Positions 1 through 7,937 of a stretch of 58,236 nucleotides of DNA are shown piece by piece. Origin of the DNA: Promethearchaeia archaeon (GTDB lineage: Archaea > Asgardarchaeota > Lokiarchaeia > Sigyniarchaeales > SOKP01). The stretch is from NCBI GenBank assembly GCA_029856105.1, contig JAHQWH010000019.1:1-58236 (forward strand). The letters run 5' to 3'. The translations under genes and the position numbers were made by a program. How positions within the stretch are numbered: position 1 is the stretch's first letter; each line of letters opens with the position of its first letter. The notes beneath the pieces were generated by a model that was given only the letters and a program-made list of their open reading frames with translations, ran no database searches and was not told the origin of the DNA.

Positions 1-724
1 CCCATTCGATAATCTTTTGTTCAATAGCTCTAGGTATTTGACCTGTACCACCCTTTGGGTAAATATAGTCAAGATAAACGTAAAAATAGCCCATAGCAAA
101 AGATGTAGGAGTATTTTTAAAAAAATGTTGGTCAATTATATCAGTAAGAGGTCTGTATGACGACATTTTTTCCAAAAATTCTTCAACGGGTTCATCTAGG
201 CGATTCATACGCCGGACCGTTAACAAGAATTTTCCCAAATATGGAAGTAGTTCTTTAAATAGAAACTTTTTATCTTTCTTGAGATCTTTAAAAAGGGGGT
301 TGTCTATCCCATATAAAATGGCCATATCTTTCATCATTTTTTTCATAAATGAGAAAATTCTTTGGATATCTTCTATCTTTTCAGGATACAATTTTTCTAG
401 TAAGTTCTTATAGTCATCCAAACTATCTTCCGAACGGACATTAATAACATCGCTTTCAATCCCAACAGAGATAGGACTGTTAATAATCTCTAGTTTAATT
501 CCTAGATCATTTAAAAAAGTTTTAACAATACCAGAATTTTCAATCGATCTTGCAGCTGTATCGAAGAAAAATCCATCTCGTTCAATTGTATTAACTAAAC
601 CTCCAATTTCCTTATTTTTTTCTATTAAAAGGACATCATACTTTGCCCTAGACAAATAGGCAGCAGCGGTTAAACCTGCCATTCCTCCCCCGACTATAAC
701 TATTTTTTTATCTGGTTCATTCAT
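1..724 (-). CDS. FAD-dependent oxidoreductase, phytoene desaturase-like (partial)
   Basis: Flavin amine-oxidase/phytoene-desaturase-like protein; only the N-terminal ~241 residues lie in the window and the gene runs off the left edge. I translated the frame from ATG at 724. It opens with a dinucleotide-binding motif (IVIVGGGMAGLTAAAYLSR), followed by the usual glutamate-glycine step (LLIEKNKEIGG). Near the edge it reads YPKGGTGQIPRAI, typical of CrtI-type desaturases and isomerases. Its ATG overlaps the TGA of the upstream SDR gene (ATGA), so the two are probably translationally coupled. The substrate is unknown: a carotenoid, another isoprenoid or a fatty acyl chain are possible. Confidence 0.85.
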   Translation of the reverse strand, partial: MNEPDKKIVIVGGGMAGLTAAAYLSRAKYDVLLIEKNKEIGGLVNTIERDGFFFDTAARSIENSGIVKTFLNDLGIKLEIINSPISVGIESDVINVRSEDSLDDYKNLLEKLYPEKIEDIQRIFSFMKKMMKDMAILYGIDNPLFKDLKKDKKFLFKELLPYLGKFLLTVRRMNRLDEPVEEFLEKMSSYRPLTDIIDQHFFKNTPTSFAMGYFYVYLDYIYPKGGTGQIPRAIEQKIIEW

Positions 725-1677
725 TCAAGACCACCTAATTTTATACTTAAATTCCAGAGCTCTTTTGCGACCTCCCTATCCAATGCAGGAGGTGCAGGTT
801 CTTCTTCTGAGGTAAGGCGGAAAAATTTACTGCTCACTCCACTAATATCCTTTGACACACCGAGATAGTATAAAGCTTTAGCAGATATCTCAGGTGATTT
901 TGCAGCTCGGTCAATAAAAAGATGTTTTAAATATCGATAAGTTCTTCCATTATTTTGTCCCATGTTTGATTTTACACTCCCAGGATGCATTGCATTTATT
1001 GATACTCCGCTATTTTTGAAGTAATCGTCAAATAAAATCATTGAAAGAAGTTGGGCTGTTTTCGCTTTCCCATAACTACGCAAACCGGAATAATGATGAT
1101 GCTCCCACTCAAGATCATCTAAACTCAATCCAAGAATAGCAAAACGGTGGCCTTCAGAATTTACAAATATAATTCTTGTATTACCTTGGGCTTTTAGTTT
1201 ATCTTTTAATATATAATTTAGTATAAATGACCCAAGATAATCTACTTGAAAAACAAGTTCGATATTATCTTCAGTAAATATCTTTTTAGTAGAATAAACA
1301 CCTGCATTATGGATAAGCACATCTATTTTTATATCCGAATCTAAAAGTTCATATCCTACTTTCTGTATGTCAGAAATGCGGGTAAAATCTGCAATTTTGT
1401 ATTCACATTCTATACCGAAATCTTGACGAAATTCGTCGCAAATGATAATTGATTTTTCTTCATTTCGATTTATTAGTAGAAGATTAGCACCATTCAAAGC
1501 ATATTTTCTTGCAGTATAATAACCAATTCCAGATGTTGCCCCCGTGATAACTACTAATCTCTTTTTAAAGACTTCATCACATTCTTTAATCTCAGCTTTT
1601 TTATTCCTCCGCATTGCCCACATTTGGGCGGGCATTATATATAAATATTCTTTCCAGTACTTATTCACGCGAATCAT
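721..1677 (-). CDS. Short-chain dehydrogenase/reductase (SDR)
   Basis: NAD(P)-dependent classical SDR of 318 residues with an N-terminal extension of about 40. The cofactor glycine motif is TGATSGIG, the structural motif LIHNAGVY follows, the catalytic serine is in IFVNSEG and the Tyr-Lys pair is in YGKAK; MHPGSVKSNMG closes the active site. The overall pattern resembles retinol-dehydrogenase or protochlorophyllide-reductase-like SDRs. It is the middle gene of a three-gene operon, overlapping both neighbours by ATGA. It probably acts on the same lipid-like or alcohol/ketone substrate as the FAD enzyme downstream; that is inference. Confidence 0.9.
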   Translation of the reverse strand: MIRVNKYWKEYLYIMPAQMWAMRRNKKAEIKECDEVFKKRLVVITGATSGIGYYTARKYALNGANLLLINRNEEKSIIICDEFRQDFGIECEYKIADFTRISDIQKVGYELLDSDIKIDVLIHNAGVYSTKKIFTEDNIELVFQVDYLGSFILNYILKDKLKAQGNTRIIFVNSEGHRFAILGLSLDDLEWEHHHYSGLRSYGKAKTAQLLSMILFDDYFKNSGVSINAMHPGSVKSNMGQNNGRTYRYLKHLFIDRAAKSPEISAKALYYLGVSKDISGVSSKFFRLTSEEEPAPPALDREVAKELWNLSIKLGGLE

Positions 1678-2144
1678 CCAAATCTTTTCTTTATAAATTT
1701 CCTATATCTATCTGCAAGGAAGGGAATGTTATCGATTATATCACCCCAAAGATCGTAATAATCCCTTTGTTCAATGATTTTACCATCTTCATTTAAAGTT
1801 AATCTGCTTGCTCCTAATAACTTCGAATTAGGATACTTCTTAAAACTTAATGACATTTCCCATTCAAAAAAAACAATATTTCCTTCAAACAGAATGTGGA
1901 CAATTTTCATTTTCAAATCTTGAGATCGCTCAGTTAATCGTTCGGTCATTGGTTTAAATTCTTTCATACCCTGGATTTCTTGAATCGTATCGCGAAAATA
2001 GATACTATCGTCATAGTATGGGAGGATGTGTGACCAATCAGGCTTCCCTTCGGTATTGTAAATATCAGTCCAAAGTTTTACAAATTGTTCTTTACTCTCA
2101 ATTCTAAAGCTCATGAAAATCTCACATAATTTAGTGTTTAACAT
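1674..2144 (-). CDS. SnoaL/NTF2-like domain protein
   Basis: Small NTF2-fold protein of 156 residues, like SnoaL-type polyketide cyclases and limonene-epoxide-hydrolase relatives. Family signals are an early helix (FVKLWTDIYN), WSHILPYYDDSIYFRD, and a C-terminal strand with EDGKIIEQRDYYD. A second in-frame ATG at 2114 (protein starting MSFRIESKEQF) is the better start, because the first ten residues do not fit the family. It is first in the SnoaL-SDR-FAD operon. Bacterial loci with the same trio are known; function here is unproven and may be substrate binding. Confidence 0.75.
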   Translation of the reverse strand: MLNTKLCEIFMSFRIESKEQFVKLWTDIYNTEGKPDWSHILPYYDDSIYFRDTIQEIQGMKEFKPMTERLTERSQDLKMKIVHILFEGNIVFFEWEMSLSFKKYPNSKLLGASRLTLNEDGKIIEQRDYYDLWGDIIDNIPFLADRYRKFIKKRFG

Positions 2145-2306
2145 CTTAAATACAATTAAAGTAAATTTTACATCTTTAAATAGAATTTACTAATAAATCA
2201 TAATATCAATTTTTATAGATTCCATTTAATTGTTTATTTGACAGCACCCACAGACATAAACCTTAAAGGATTAATATCTCTGATCTGTATATTGTATTTA
2301 TAAATG

Positions 2307-2504
2307 TTATAAATTGTCCCATGGGGAGATTAGAAACTCGATGGATGATGGACACATAACAATGCCAGGATTGGATTCAATAAACTCACTCCATTTTGTG
2401 GTATCTTCAATCCTTACCTACTCAGAGGGAATTGAGACTAATTCTGCACTTGCTAATTTCCCATTGTAGAATGTCCTGTCATATACTCCATTATACCAGT
2501 AAAT
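2307..2504 (-). pseudogene. Coding-like remnant in frame after the stop at 2505
   Basis: After the TAG that ends the 98-residue ORF (2507-2505), the same frame continues for 28 coding-looking residues (beginning IYWYNGVYDRTFYNGK). It then meets a second TAG at 2420-2418, runs 36 more residues (containing KWSEFIESNPGIV and ending ISPWDNL) and stops at TAA 2309-2307. Composition looks coding. I do not recognise the family. The simplest reading is a longer gene broken by nonsense mutations. This remnant fills most of the otherwise empty interval between the flanking genes. Confidence 0.4.
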
Positions 2505-2801
2505 CTAATCATTTGTTTTAATCCACTCTCTGATCGCAAAAGTAATAGCTTTTACCTCAGGAATGGGGGATTCTATTTTGATATAGGAATCATCATCGGA
2601 TTCTATAGAGATGGTTATGGTATTATTATTTAAAGAGTGCTCATGTTTGCTCTTTTTTGTTATAATACCAATTGGGTCCATAGAACTCTTATTAGACCTG
2701 GCTTCAACTATCATAATCCTTGTCTTCCCCTCCGGATCCCGGACATAGGTAGACAATTCAGTGCTATACATTTTTTTCGCGATAAGTCCATATTCAATCA
2801 C
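2505..2801 (-). CDS. Hypothetical protein, possibly 5' part of a broken gene
   Basis: 98-residue soluble protein starting MIEYGLIAKKMYS, with no membrane segment and no recognised family. It has a mixed beta/charged pattern (TYVRDPEGKTRIMIVEARS) and ends in a likely helix (AITFAIREWIKTND). Its TAG stop is followed in the same frame by further coding-like sequence, so it may be the front of a decayed gene of roughly 160 codons. The neighbouring radical SAM gene is also truncated, which supports local gene decay. Confidence 0.45.
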   Translation of the reverse strand: MIEYGLIAKKMYSTELSTYVRDPEGKTRIMIVEARSNKSSMDPIGIITKKSKHEHSLNNNTITISIESDDDSYIKIESPIPEVKAITFAIREWIKTND

Positions 2802-2828
2802 ACTTAAACAAGTATATAAAAAAGATAA

Positions 2829-2993
2829 TTAATTATAAACATGCCGATATTCCTTAATGGCTTCACATTGAGCCAAAGGCTCAAAGTAAGCGAACTCCTT
2901 TCTGCTTGAGTTAAGCCAAAAGGTAAGAGGATATTGTATTAAAACATTTTTCACGATTGAGTATGAAGACCACCACCTCCTTTTCAATCCAAA
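2829..2993 (-). pseudogene. Coding-like remnant after the truncated radical SAM gene
   Basis: The frame of the radical SAM fragment continues past its TAA (2996-2994) for 54 codons without interruption. It contains SIVKNVLIQYPLTFWLN and FAYFEPLAQCEAIKEYRHVYN, then TAA at 2831-2829. The sequence does not resemble the missing part of the radical SAM family as I know it. It may be a separate decayed gene or a fusion scar. Confidence 0.3.
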
Positions 2994-3422
2994 TTACGGA
3001 TTCTTAGTCATCGAAGTTAAGGGTGGAATAACTTCAAGTATCTCTTCTTTGGTTTGGTCAGCACTCCCACAAACTGCAGAAGATATGAAAACACCTTCTA
3101 CTACATTCATCGAATATAGTTTCATGAATGTACGGGCATATTCCTCGGGAGTGAAACTCATTTTATGCTTGCAATTATGCGAAAAACAGTATTTACAATT
3201 ATATATGCATTTATTCGAATAGAGTGTTTTAAATAAACTCATACACCGGCCATCAGGCGTGTAACTATGGCAAATTCCCGCGCTTATCGTGTTTCCAATC
3301 GACTTTTTTGGATCTCCAAAAAGATTTGGATATTTTTCAGTACGACTAGAGGCAGTACTAGCACATATATCGTATTTAGAATTTTCTCCTAAAACTCTAA
3401 TCTTTTCTAAAGTAGACGGCAC
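2994..3422 (-). CDS. Truncated radical SAM protein (putative DNA modification/repair type)
   Basis: 142 residues matching the N-terminal third of the radical SAM family that travels with a uracil-DNA-glycosylase-like partner (putative DNA modification/repair radical SAM protein, usually about 400 residues). Diagnostic parts are TLEKIRVLGENSKYDICAS, GICHSYTPDGRCMSLFKTL, the cluster motif CIYNCKYCFS (CxxxCxxC) and VVEGVFISSAVCGS. The ORF stops right after this section, so most of the barrel is missing. It is probably a pseudogene. No glycosylase-like partner is visible nearby. Confidence 0.7.
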   Translation of the reverse strand: MPSTLEKIRVLGENSKYDICASTASSRTEKYPNLFGDPKKSIGNTISAGICHSYTPDGRCMSLFKTLYSNKCIYNCKYCFSHNCKHKMSFTPEEYARTFMKLYSMNVVEGVFISSAVCGSADQTKEEILEVIPPLTSMTKNP

Positions 3423-3617
3423 TTAAATCATCAGTTAAATATAATTGTATTTTTTAATAAGGTGTATAAATCTATTTCTTGATGTTTGCCTTATAAATCG
3501 AGGGGCATATTGAATTTTTAAAATAAATTGATATTTTTATAAAAATTTAAGTTCTAATTTCTTTTCTGTTAAATATTAGATATTTTTATTTTATACTTAA
3601 ACCATTGATTGATAATA

Positions 3618-5435
3618 ATGCCTAAATATACTGGAGGCGAAATAATCGCCAAATATCTGATTAAAGAAGGTGTAAAATATATTTTTGGGATACCCGGGCA
3701 TGGGTGCTTAGCGTTCGTGGACGCACTATATAAAAATAAAGATAAAATTACATTGATTCAACCAAAGCAGGAAATGAGCGGGGTTCACATGTCAATCGGG
3801 TACTATAGAATCACTAGTAAGCCGTTATGCGTGTTCACCTCAATTGGACCGGGTGCTATTAATACCGCAATCGGATTGGCGGATGCCTTCGTAGATAGTT
3901 TTCCCGTCCTCTGCATTACTGGAAACACTCACACGCACATGCGAGGTAAGGGAGTGCTTCAAGAGATTGAAAGAAATAGAGATTCTAATATGCCTCGAAT
4001 ATTAGAGCCTGTTGTTAAACGTTCTTGGCAAGTAAATGACGTAAAACAATTGCCTACGGTTATGCAAAGAGCTTTTAATCAAATGATGACAGGTAGAATG
4101 GGACCAACTGTCATTGATCTTCCTATGGATGTTCAGGCGGATGCTATTGATGTTGAAATATCCGAGCCTCTGGAAAGAAGGGCGAGTGGAAAAGTATTAG
4201 GTGCTCCAGAACAAATTAAAAAGGTAGTAGAATTATTAAAAAAAGCGAAAAGACCAGTCCTATTGTTAGGTGGTGGCGCAGTTACAGCTAACGCAAATGA
4301 CGAAGTTAAAGAATTAGCAGAGAAACTTGGTGCTGCTGTCGTCGTTACAATGATGGGTAAAGACGCATTTCCAAACGATCACGAGCTATTCGCTTGGAGC
4401 ACTGGTAGCAAAGGAACTACTGTCGGGTTGAAAATGACTTCAACTGCAGATATGCTTCTATCTATAGGTTGTCGATTTGCCGACGAAACTGCTAGCTCCT
4501 ACAGGGATGGTGTAAGCTTTTCGATTCCGCCAACAAAATTAATACAAATTGATATCGATCCACACGAAATTGGTAAAAACTATCCTGTTGCAGTTGGTGT
4601 AGTAGGAGACGCTAAAGCGTGTCTGCGTCAAATTATTGAAGAATTTGGCGATTACGAAAGAAATTACGAGAAAACTGATTATTTTAAAGAAATACAAAAA
4701 GAAAAGCAAAAGTGGTTCGAATTTCTTAACGAGCATCGAGACGATTCAAAAGTACCAGTAATGATTTCAACCGTTTTAAGTGAAATAAGAAAGTTTTTCG
4801 ATAGAGACGCAATAATTGTAACTAGCTCCGGTAATGTACAAGCTCAAATGATCCAAGAATTAGAATTTTACGAGCCTAAAACTTGTATTACCGCTGGAGG
4901 ATTCTCTACGATGGGATATAGTGTTCCAGCCGCAATTGGCGCAAAACTAGGTTTAATAGATATAGGAAAACCTAATTGTCAAGTCGTAGCACTCGTAGGC
5001 GATGGTGATTTGATGATGACGATTTCGGAGTTATCTGTAGCAGTTCAATTAGGATTAACTAACATCTTCTTTATAGTCTTAAATAATCATGGTTGGATTG
5101 CTATCAAGGATCTTCAGCAAGCAGCATTTGGCGAAAATCGAAGTTATGGCACTAGTTTTTACTATAAAAGTGGAAATACCTATTCTCCTGATTTTGCAAA
5201 AATAGCTGAGGGTTTCGGATGCTATTCTGAAAAGATTTCTAAAAAAGAAGAAATAATTCCCGCATTAGAGCGAGCGACCAAATCAAATAAGCCTGTGGTT
5301 ATAGAGATTCTTGTAAATAGAGATTATCCTCACACCGGAAGCCCAGCATGCGGCTGGTGGGATGTACCAATTCCAGATTATCTAACAGAACGTAGAATGA
5401 AGTACGAAGAAGAAATAAAAGGAGAAAAATTATAA
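3618..5435 (+). CDS. Thiamine-pyrophosphate enzyme, IolD/acetolactate synthase-like
   Basis: TPP-dependent enzyme of 605 residues with the three standard domains. The N-terminal PYR domain carries the activating glutamate (PKQEMSGVHMSIGYYR). The middle domain follows. The C-terminal PP domain has the metal/TPP motif running from GDGDLMMTISEL to IVLNN. The sequences VLQEIER, NNHGWIAIKDLQ and the tail GWWDVPIPDYL resemble IolD (trihydroxycyclohexanedione hydrolase) and its uncharacterised relatives more than biosynthetic acetolactate synthase. No regulatory subunit gene is adjacent. ATG at 3618 is preferred over the TTG at 3609. Nearby Gfo/Idh and IlvD genes suggest polyol or sugar-acid metabolism (inference). 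Confidence 0.85.
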   Translation: MPKYTGGEIIAKYLIKEGVKYIFGIPGHGCLAFVDALYKNKDKITLIQPKQEMSGVHMSIGYYRITSKPLCVFTSIGPGAINTAIGLADAFVDSFPVLCITGNTHTHMRGKGVLQEIERNRDSNMPRILEPVVKRSWQVNDVKQLPTVMQRAFNQMMTGRMGPTVIDLPMDVQADAIDVEISEPLERRASGKVLGAPEQIKKVVELLKKAKRPVLLLGGGAVTANANDEVKELAEKLGAAVVVTMMGKDAFPNDHELFAWSTGSKGTTVGLKMTSTADMLLSIGCRFADETASSYRDGVSFSIPPTKLIQIDIDPHEIGKNYPVAVGVVGDAKACLRQIIEEFGDYERNYEKTDYFKEIQKEKQKWFEFLNEHRDDSKVPVMISTVLSEIRKFFDRDAIIVTSSGNVQAQMIQELEFYEPKTCITAGGFSTMGYSVPAAIGAKLGLIDIGKPNCQVVALVGDGDLMMTISELSVAVQLGLTNIFFIVLNNHGWIAIKDLQQAAFGENRSYGTSFYYKSGNTYSPDFAKIAEGFGCYSEKISKKEEIIPALERATKSNKPVVIEILVNRDYPHTGSPACGWWDVPIPDYLTERRMKYEEEIKGEKL

Positions 5436-5466
5436 ATCTTTTTCAATATTACTTATTTTCTGTTGT

Positions 5467-5661
5467 TTATTGATCCTTGAATTTTTCAGAAGCAGGTTCT
5501 CCACCAATTCCCCAATGAGTCTTTGGGATTTCGTGAACAATTACTTCTACAGCGTGTTGAGGAACGCCTAAGTCAACAAAGACTTTGGTTATGTTTTGTA
5601 TTACGGTTTTAACTCTTTCATCTCCAAAGCCCTTCCAAACATTTACATGAATAATTGGCAT
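5467..5661 (-). CDS. 4-oxalocrotonate tautomerase family protein
   Basis: 64-residue tautomerase subunit. Proline follows the initiator Met (MPIIHVNVWKG) and would be the catalytic N-terminal base after Met removal. The family C-terminal signature HEIPKTHWGIGGEPASE is intact. The short length suits a hexameric 4-OT homologue. It converges on the TPP-enzyme gene with about 30 bases between them. The substrate is unknown; 2-hydroxydienoate or related enol-keto tautomerisation is the family chemistry. Confidence 0.9.
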   Translation of the reverse strand: MPIIHVNVWKGFGDERVKTVIQNITKVFVDLGVPQHAVEVIVHEIPKTHWGIGGEPASEKFKDQ

Positions 5662-5780
5662 TTTTTCACATCTAATTTGTATTATTACGTGATATGATTC
5701 AACCTTTTAATTTTACTTTTATCATAAAAATAAAAAAAAAGAAATTTAATAACCAATTATTATATTGAGTGATAATTGTT

Positions 5781-7067
5781 ATGAAAGATTTTTTGGAATT
5801 ATTTGAAGAAAAAAGTATTGATTACATACAATTTCAATTTACCACGATTTTGGGGGAATTTAAGTGTGTTGAATTTCCAGCAAAAATCTGGGAAGATATG
5901 AAAGAGGGGGCCGGTATTGACGGTTCTAGTCTTGGTTTTTTAAAAACAGAGCAAAGCGACATGAAAATCGTGCCAGATTTAAATACATTTGCGATACTTC
6001 CATGGGATCATAGGGTGGGGAGATTTATTTGCGATATAACCGACAATAAAGGAATTGCCTATCCTACCTGCCCAAGAGGGATATTAAAGAGAATTTTAAG
6101 CGAGGCAAATTCTAAGGGCTATGAATTTCTAACAAGACCAGAATTAGAATGGTATTTACTATCAAACGATCTAGAATTTACCGATAAGGGCGCTTACATG
6201 GATATGCCTCCTAAAGATTCATTTCACGAATTGCGACGCAAGATGACCGATGATATGATTGGTATGGGCATTAAGCTCAAAACAATTCACCACGAAGTTG
6301 GACCGAGTCAACACGAAGTAGAATTTATCGCTAATAATGCGTTATTTCAAGCTGATAACGTCCAAACAGCAAAAATGATAGTACACGTCGAATCAAATTG
6401 TAAAAATCTAATTTCTACATTCATGCCAAAACCATTTCCGTTAGTAGCAGGAAGTGGTTTACATATTCATCAATATTTAGTTAATAATGGGAAGAATATA
6501 TTTGCTGATGCTGAGGAAGGTGTCAGCGACCTCCTCCGCTACTATATCGGGGGGATTCAAAAGCGTGTAGATGCAATATCAGCCATTTTAAATCCTATTT
6601 CAAATTCCTATAAGCGACTTATTCCTAATCACGAAGCGCCAGTTTATGTGTCTTGGGGGGTAGGTAACAGAACCGCTTTAATTCGCGTGCCAGGATACGA
6701 AAAATCCGCTAGAGTAGAATATCGCGCTGGTGATGCGGCCATGAACATTTATCTTGGAACTGCCCTTTTACTTGCCTCTGGCTTAGATGGCGTAAAAAAT
6801 AAAATCGAACCCAACACTCCAACTACTGAAGATATAGACTCTTTAACTGAAGAGAAGCGAAAAAACTTAGGTATTAAAAAATTACCCCAGAGTTTGCAAA
6901 AGTCTTTAGAAGCGTTCGAGAACAGTAAATTTATCAAGAAAATTCTTGGAAAACAATTGGTAGATCTTTATATAGAAGTTAAACGAGAAGAAATTGAGCA
7001 ATACCAAACTGCTAAAAACGACGGAAAAGAAGGTAAATGGGAATTGGATAAGTATTTGTTGTTATAA
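5781..7067 (+). CDS. glnA: Glutamine synthetase, type I
   Basis: ATP-dependent ligation of ammonia to glutamate. The 428-residue protein carries the beta-grasp segment (AGIDGSSLGFLKTEQSD), metal/glutamate-binding sequences (HEVGPSQHEVEF, VAGSGLHIHQYL) and the substrate-loop region SWGVGNRTALIRVPG, then VEYRAGDAAMNIYLGTA. ATG at 5781 is preferred over the GTG at 5769. It lacks the C-terminal adenylylation motif typical of enteric enzymes. A partial second copy of this gene survives as short remnants at 7101-7133 and 9079-9234. Confidence 0.93.
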   Translation: MKDFLELFEEKSIDYIQFQFTTILGEFKCVEFPAKIWEDMKEGAGIDGSSLGFLKTEQSDMKIVPDLNTFAILPWDHRVGRFICDITDNKGIAYPTCPRGILKRILSEANSKGYEFLTRPELEWYLLSNDLEFTDKGAYMDMPPKDSFHELRRKMTDDMIGMGIKLKTIHHEVGPSQHEVEFIANNALFQADNVQTAKMIVHVESNCKNLISTFMPKPFPLVAGSGLHIHQYLVNNGKNIFADAEEGVSDLLRYYIGGIQKRVDAISAILNPISNSYKRLIPNHEAPVYVSWGVGNRTALIRVPGYEKSARVEYRAGDAAMNIYLGTALLLASGLDGVKNKIEPNTPTTEDIDSLTEEKRKNLGIKKLPQSLQKSLEAFENSKFIKKILGKQLVDLYIEVKREEIEQYQTAKNDGKEGKWELDKYLLL

Positions 7068-7095
7068 ATTATTCATAAATCGCGTAATTTTCTTC
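6912..7095 (+). repeat. Direct repeat, copy 1 (partner at 9079-9262)
   Basis: The 3' end of glnA plus about 28 downstream bases. It shares the block ataaatcgcgtaattttctt with 9242-9261. On the minus strand this downstream block reads EENYAIY then stop, the same C-terminal peptide as the Eco57I-like methyltransferase. Copy 1 therefore carries a short duplicated tail of that gene as well. Confidence 0.8.
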
Positions 7096-7100
7096 AATAA

Positions 7101-7133
7101 TATTGAGTGAGAATCATTATGTATGATTTTTTT
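7101..7133 (+). pseudogene. Remnant of the 5' end of a second glnA copy
   Basis: TATTGAGTGA at 7101-7110 and the ATG at 7119 match the sequence and spacing at 5763-5781 in front of intact glnA (18 bases in both). The next codons read M-Y-D-F-F versus M-K-D-F-L before the frame decays to a TAG. Together with the 3' remnant at 9079-9234 it marks the start of a tandem duplicate that was later destroyed. The match is short, so the call rests on the paired 3' remnant. Confidence 0.5.
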
Positions 7134-7325
7134 AAAAGAACTAAGACTTAGTTTACCAGAATAATAAATAAACACAATAGAAAATCAGTTTCATATTACT
7201 TATAATTCCAGATATAAGTAAAAAATTGGTTTTGAAATATTAATGAAATCGTTATTGTTTTTTAGAGATTTGATCAATATTTTTTCTAATAACTTTATTA
7301 ATTAACTCTTTTAATATTATATTTG

Positions 7326-7823
7326 ATGTTTTCCAAAAATTTAGCTTTTAGGTTACTAATTTCCACAATCTCTGTTGTTATTGCTTTTATGGGAATTATC
7401 ATTTTACTAGCATTAAGATCGATTATTATTTTAGTTTTATTCATTTCATTATGGATAATAACAAATTTTTCTGGTGGAATTATTTGTTCACAATGTCCTT
7501 TTCAAAATAAAGTTTGTCCTGGAGTTTTTCAACTTTATTTTATGCCCTTTTTATCAAAAATTGTATATAAGAAAAAAGAATATAGTAAAAAAACAATAGA
7601 AATCAGTGCAATTTTTGTAGGTGTATTTGGCTTATCATATTATTGTATAGGATTTATTTCTCTAATAATTTTATATTGGAATGATTCTCTTCTTCTTATT
7701 GTACTAATTTTACTTGGTTTATTTATCACACATTTCCTAATATCTTTTTTGTCATTATGTCCTAATTGTAATAATAAGGAAAAATGTCCTATGTCAAGAA
7801 TAAGTAAAACTTTGGGAAAATAA
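7326..7823 (+). CDS. Membrane protein with two Cys-rich motifs
   Basis: 165-residue integral membrane protein with about four hydrophobic segments. Two near-identical cysteine patterns lie at the ends of membrane segments: CSQCPFQNKVCPG in the middle and CPNCNNKEKCPMSR near the C-terminus (CxxCx5-6C type). These could bind a metal or an Fe-S cluster, as in ferredoxin-like membrane redox subunits, but I do not recognise the family. ATG at 7326 directly follows a TTG. The gene sits inside the disrupted second glnA copy, so it may be a later arrival. Confidence 0.6.
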   Translation: MFSKNLAFRLLISTISVVIAFMGIIILLALRSIIILVLFISLWIITNFSGGIICSQCPFQNKVCPGVFQLYFMPFLSKIVYKKKEYSKKTIEISAIFVGVFGLSYYCIGFISLIILYWNDSLLLIVLILLGLFITHFLISFLSLCPNCNNKEKCPMSRISKTLGK

Positions 7824-7937
7824 TAGAGGAAAATAGATTTTAATACGAAAATTTTACCTTATATCTATTTAGAATTTAAAAAAATTAAAATTTAAAAAAT
7901 TTTATTAAATAAAATTCCTTTAATATATTAGAATTCA

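Noticed and set aside
2868..2884. Perfect hairpin TTGAGCC-AAA-GGCTCAA
   Set aside because: It lies inside the coding-like remnant frame and is followed by no T-run, so I do not call it a terminator or regulatory element.
3618..5435. TPP enzyme as biosynthetic acetolactate synthase large subunit
   Set aside because: The C-terminal motifs resemble IolD-like proteins and there is no small-subunit or ilvC gene nearby, though the possibility is not excluded.
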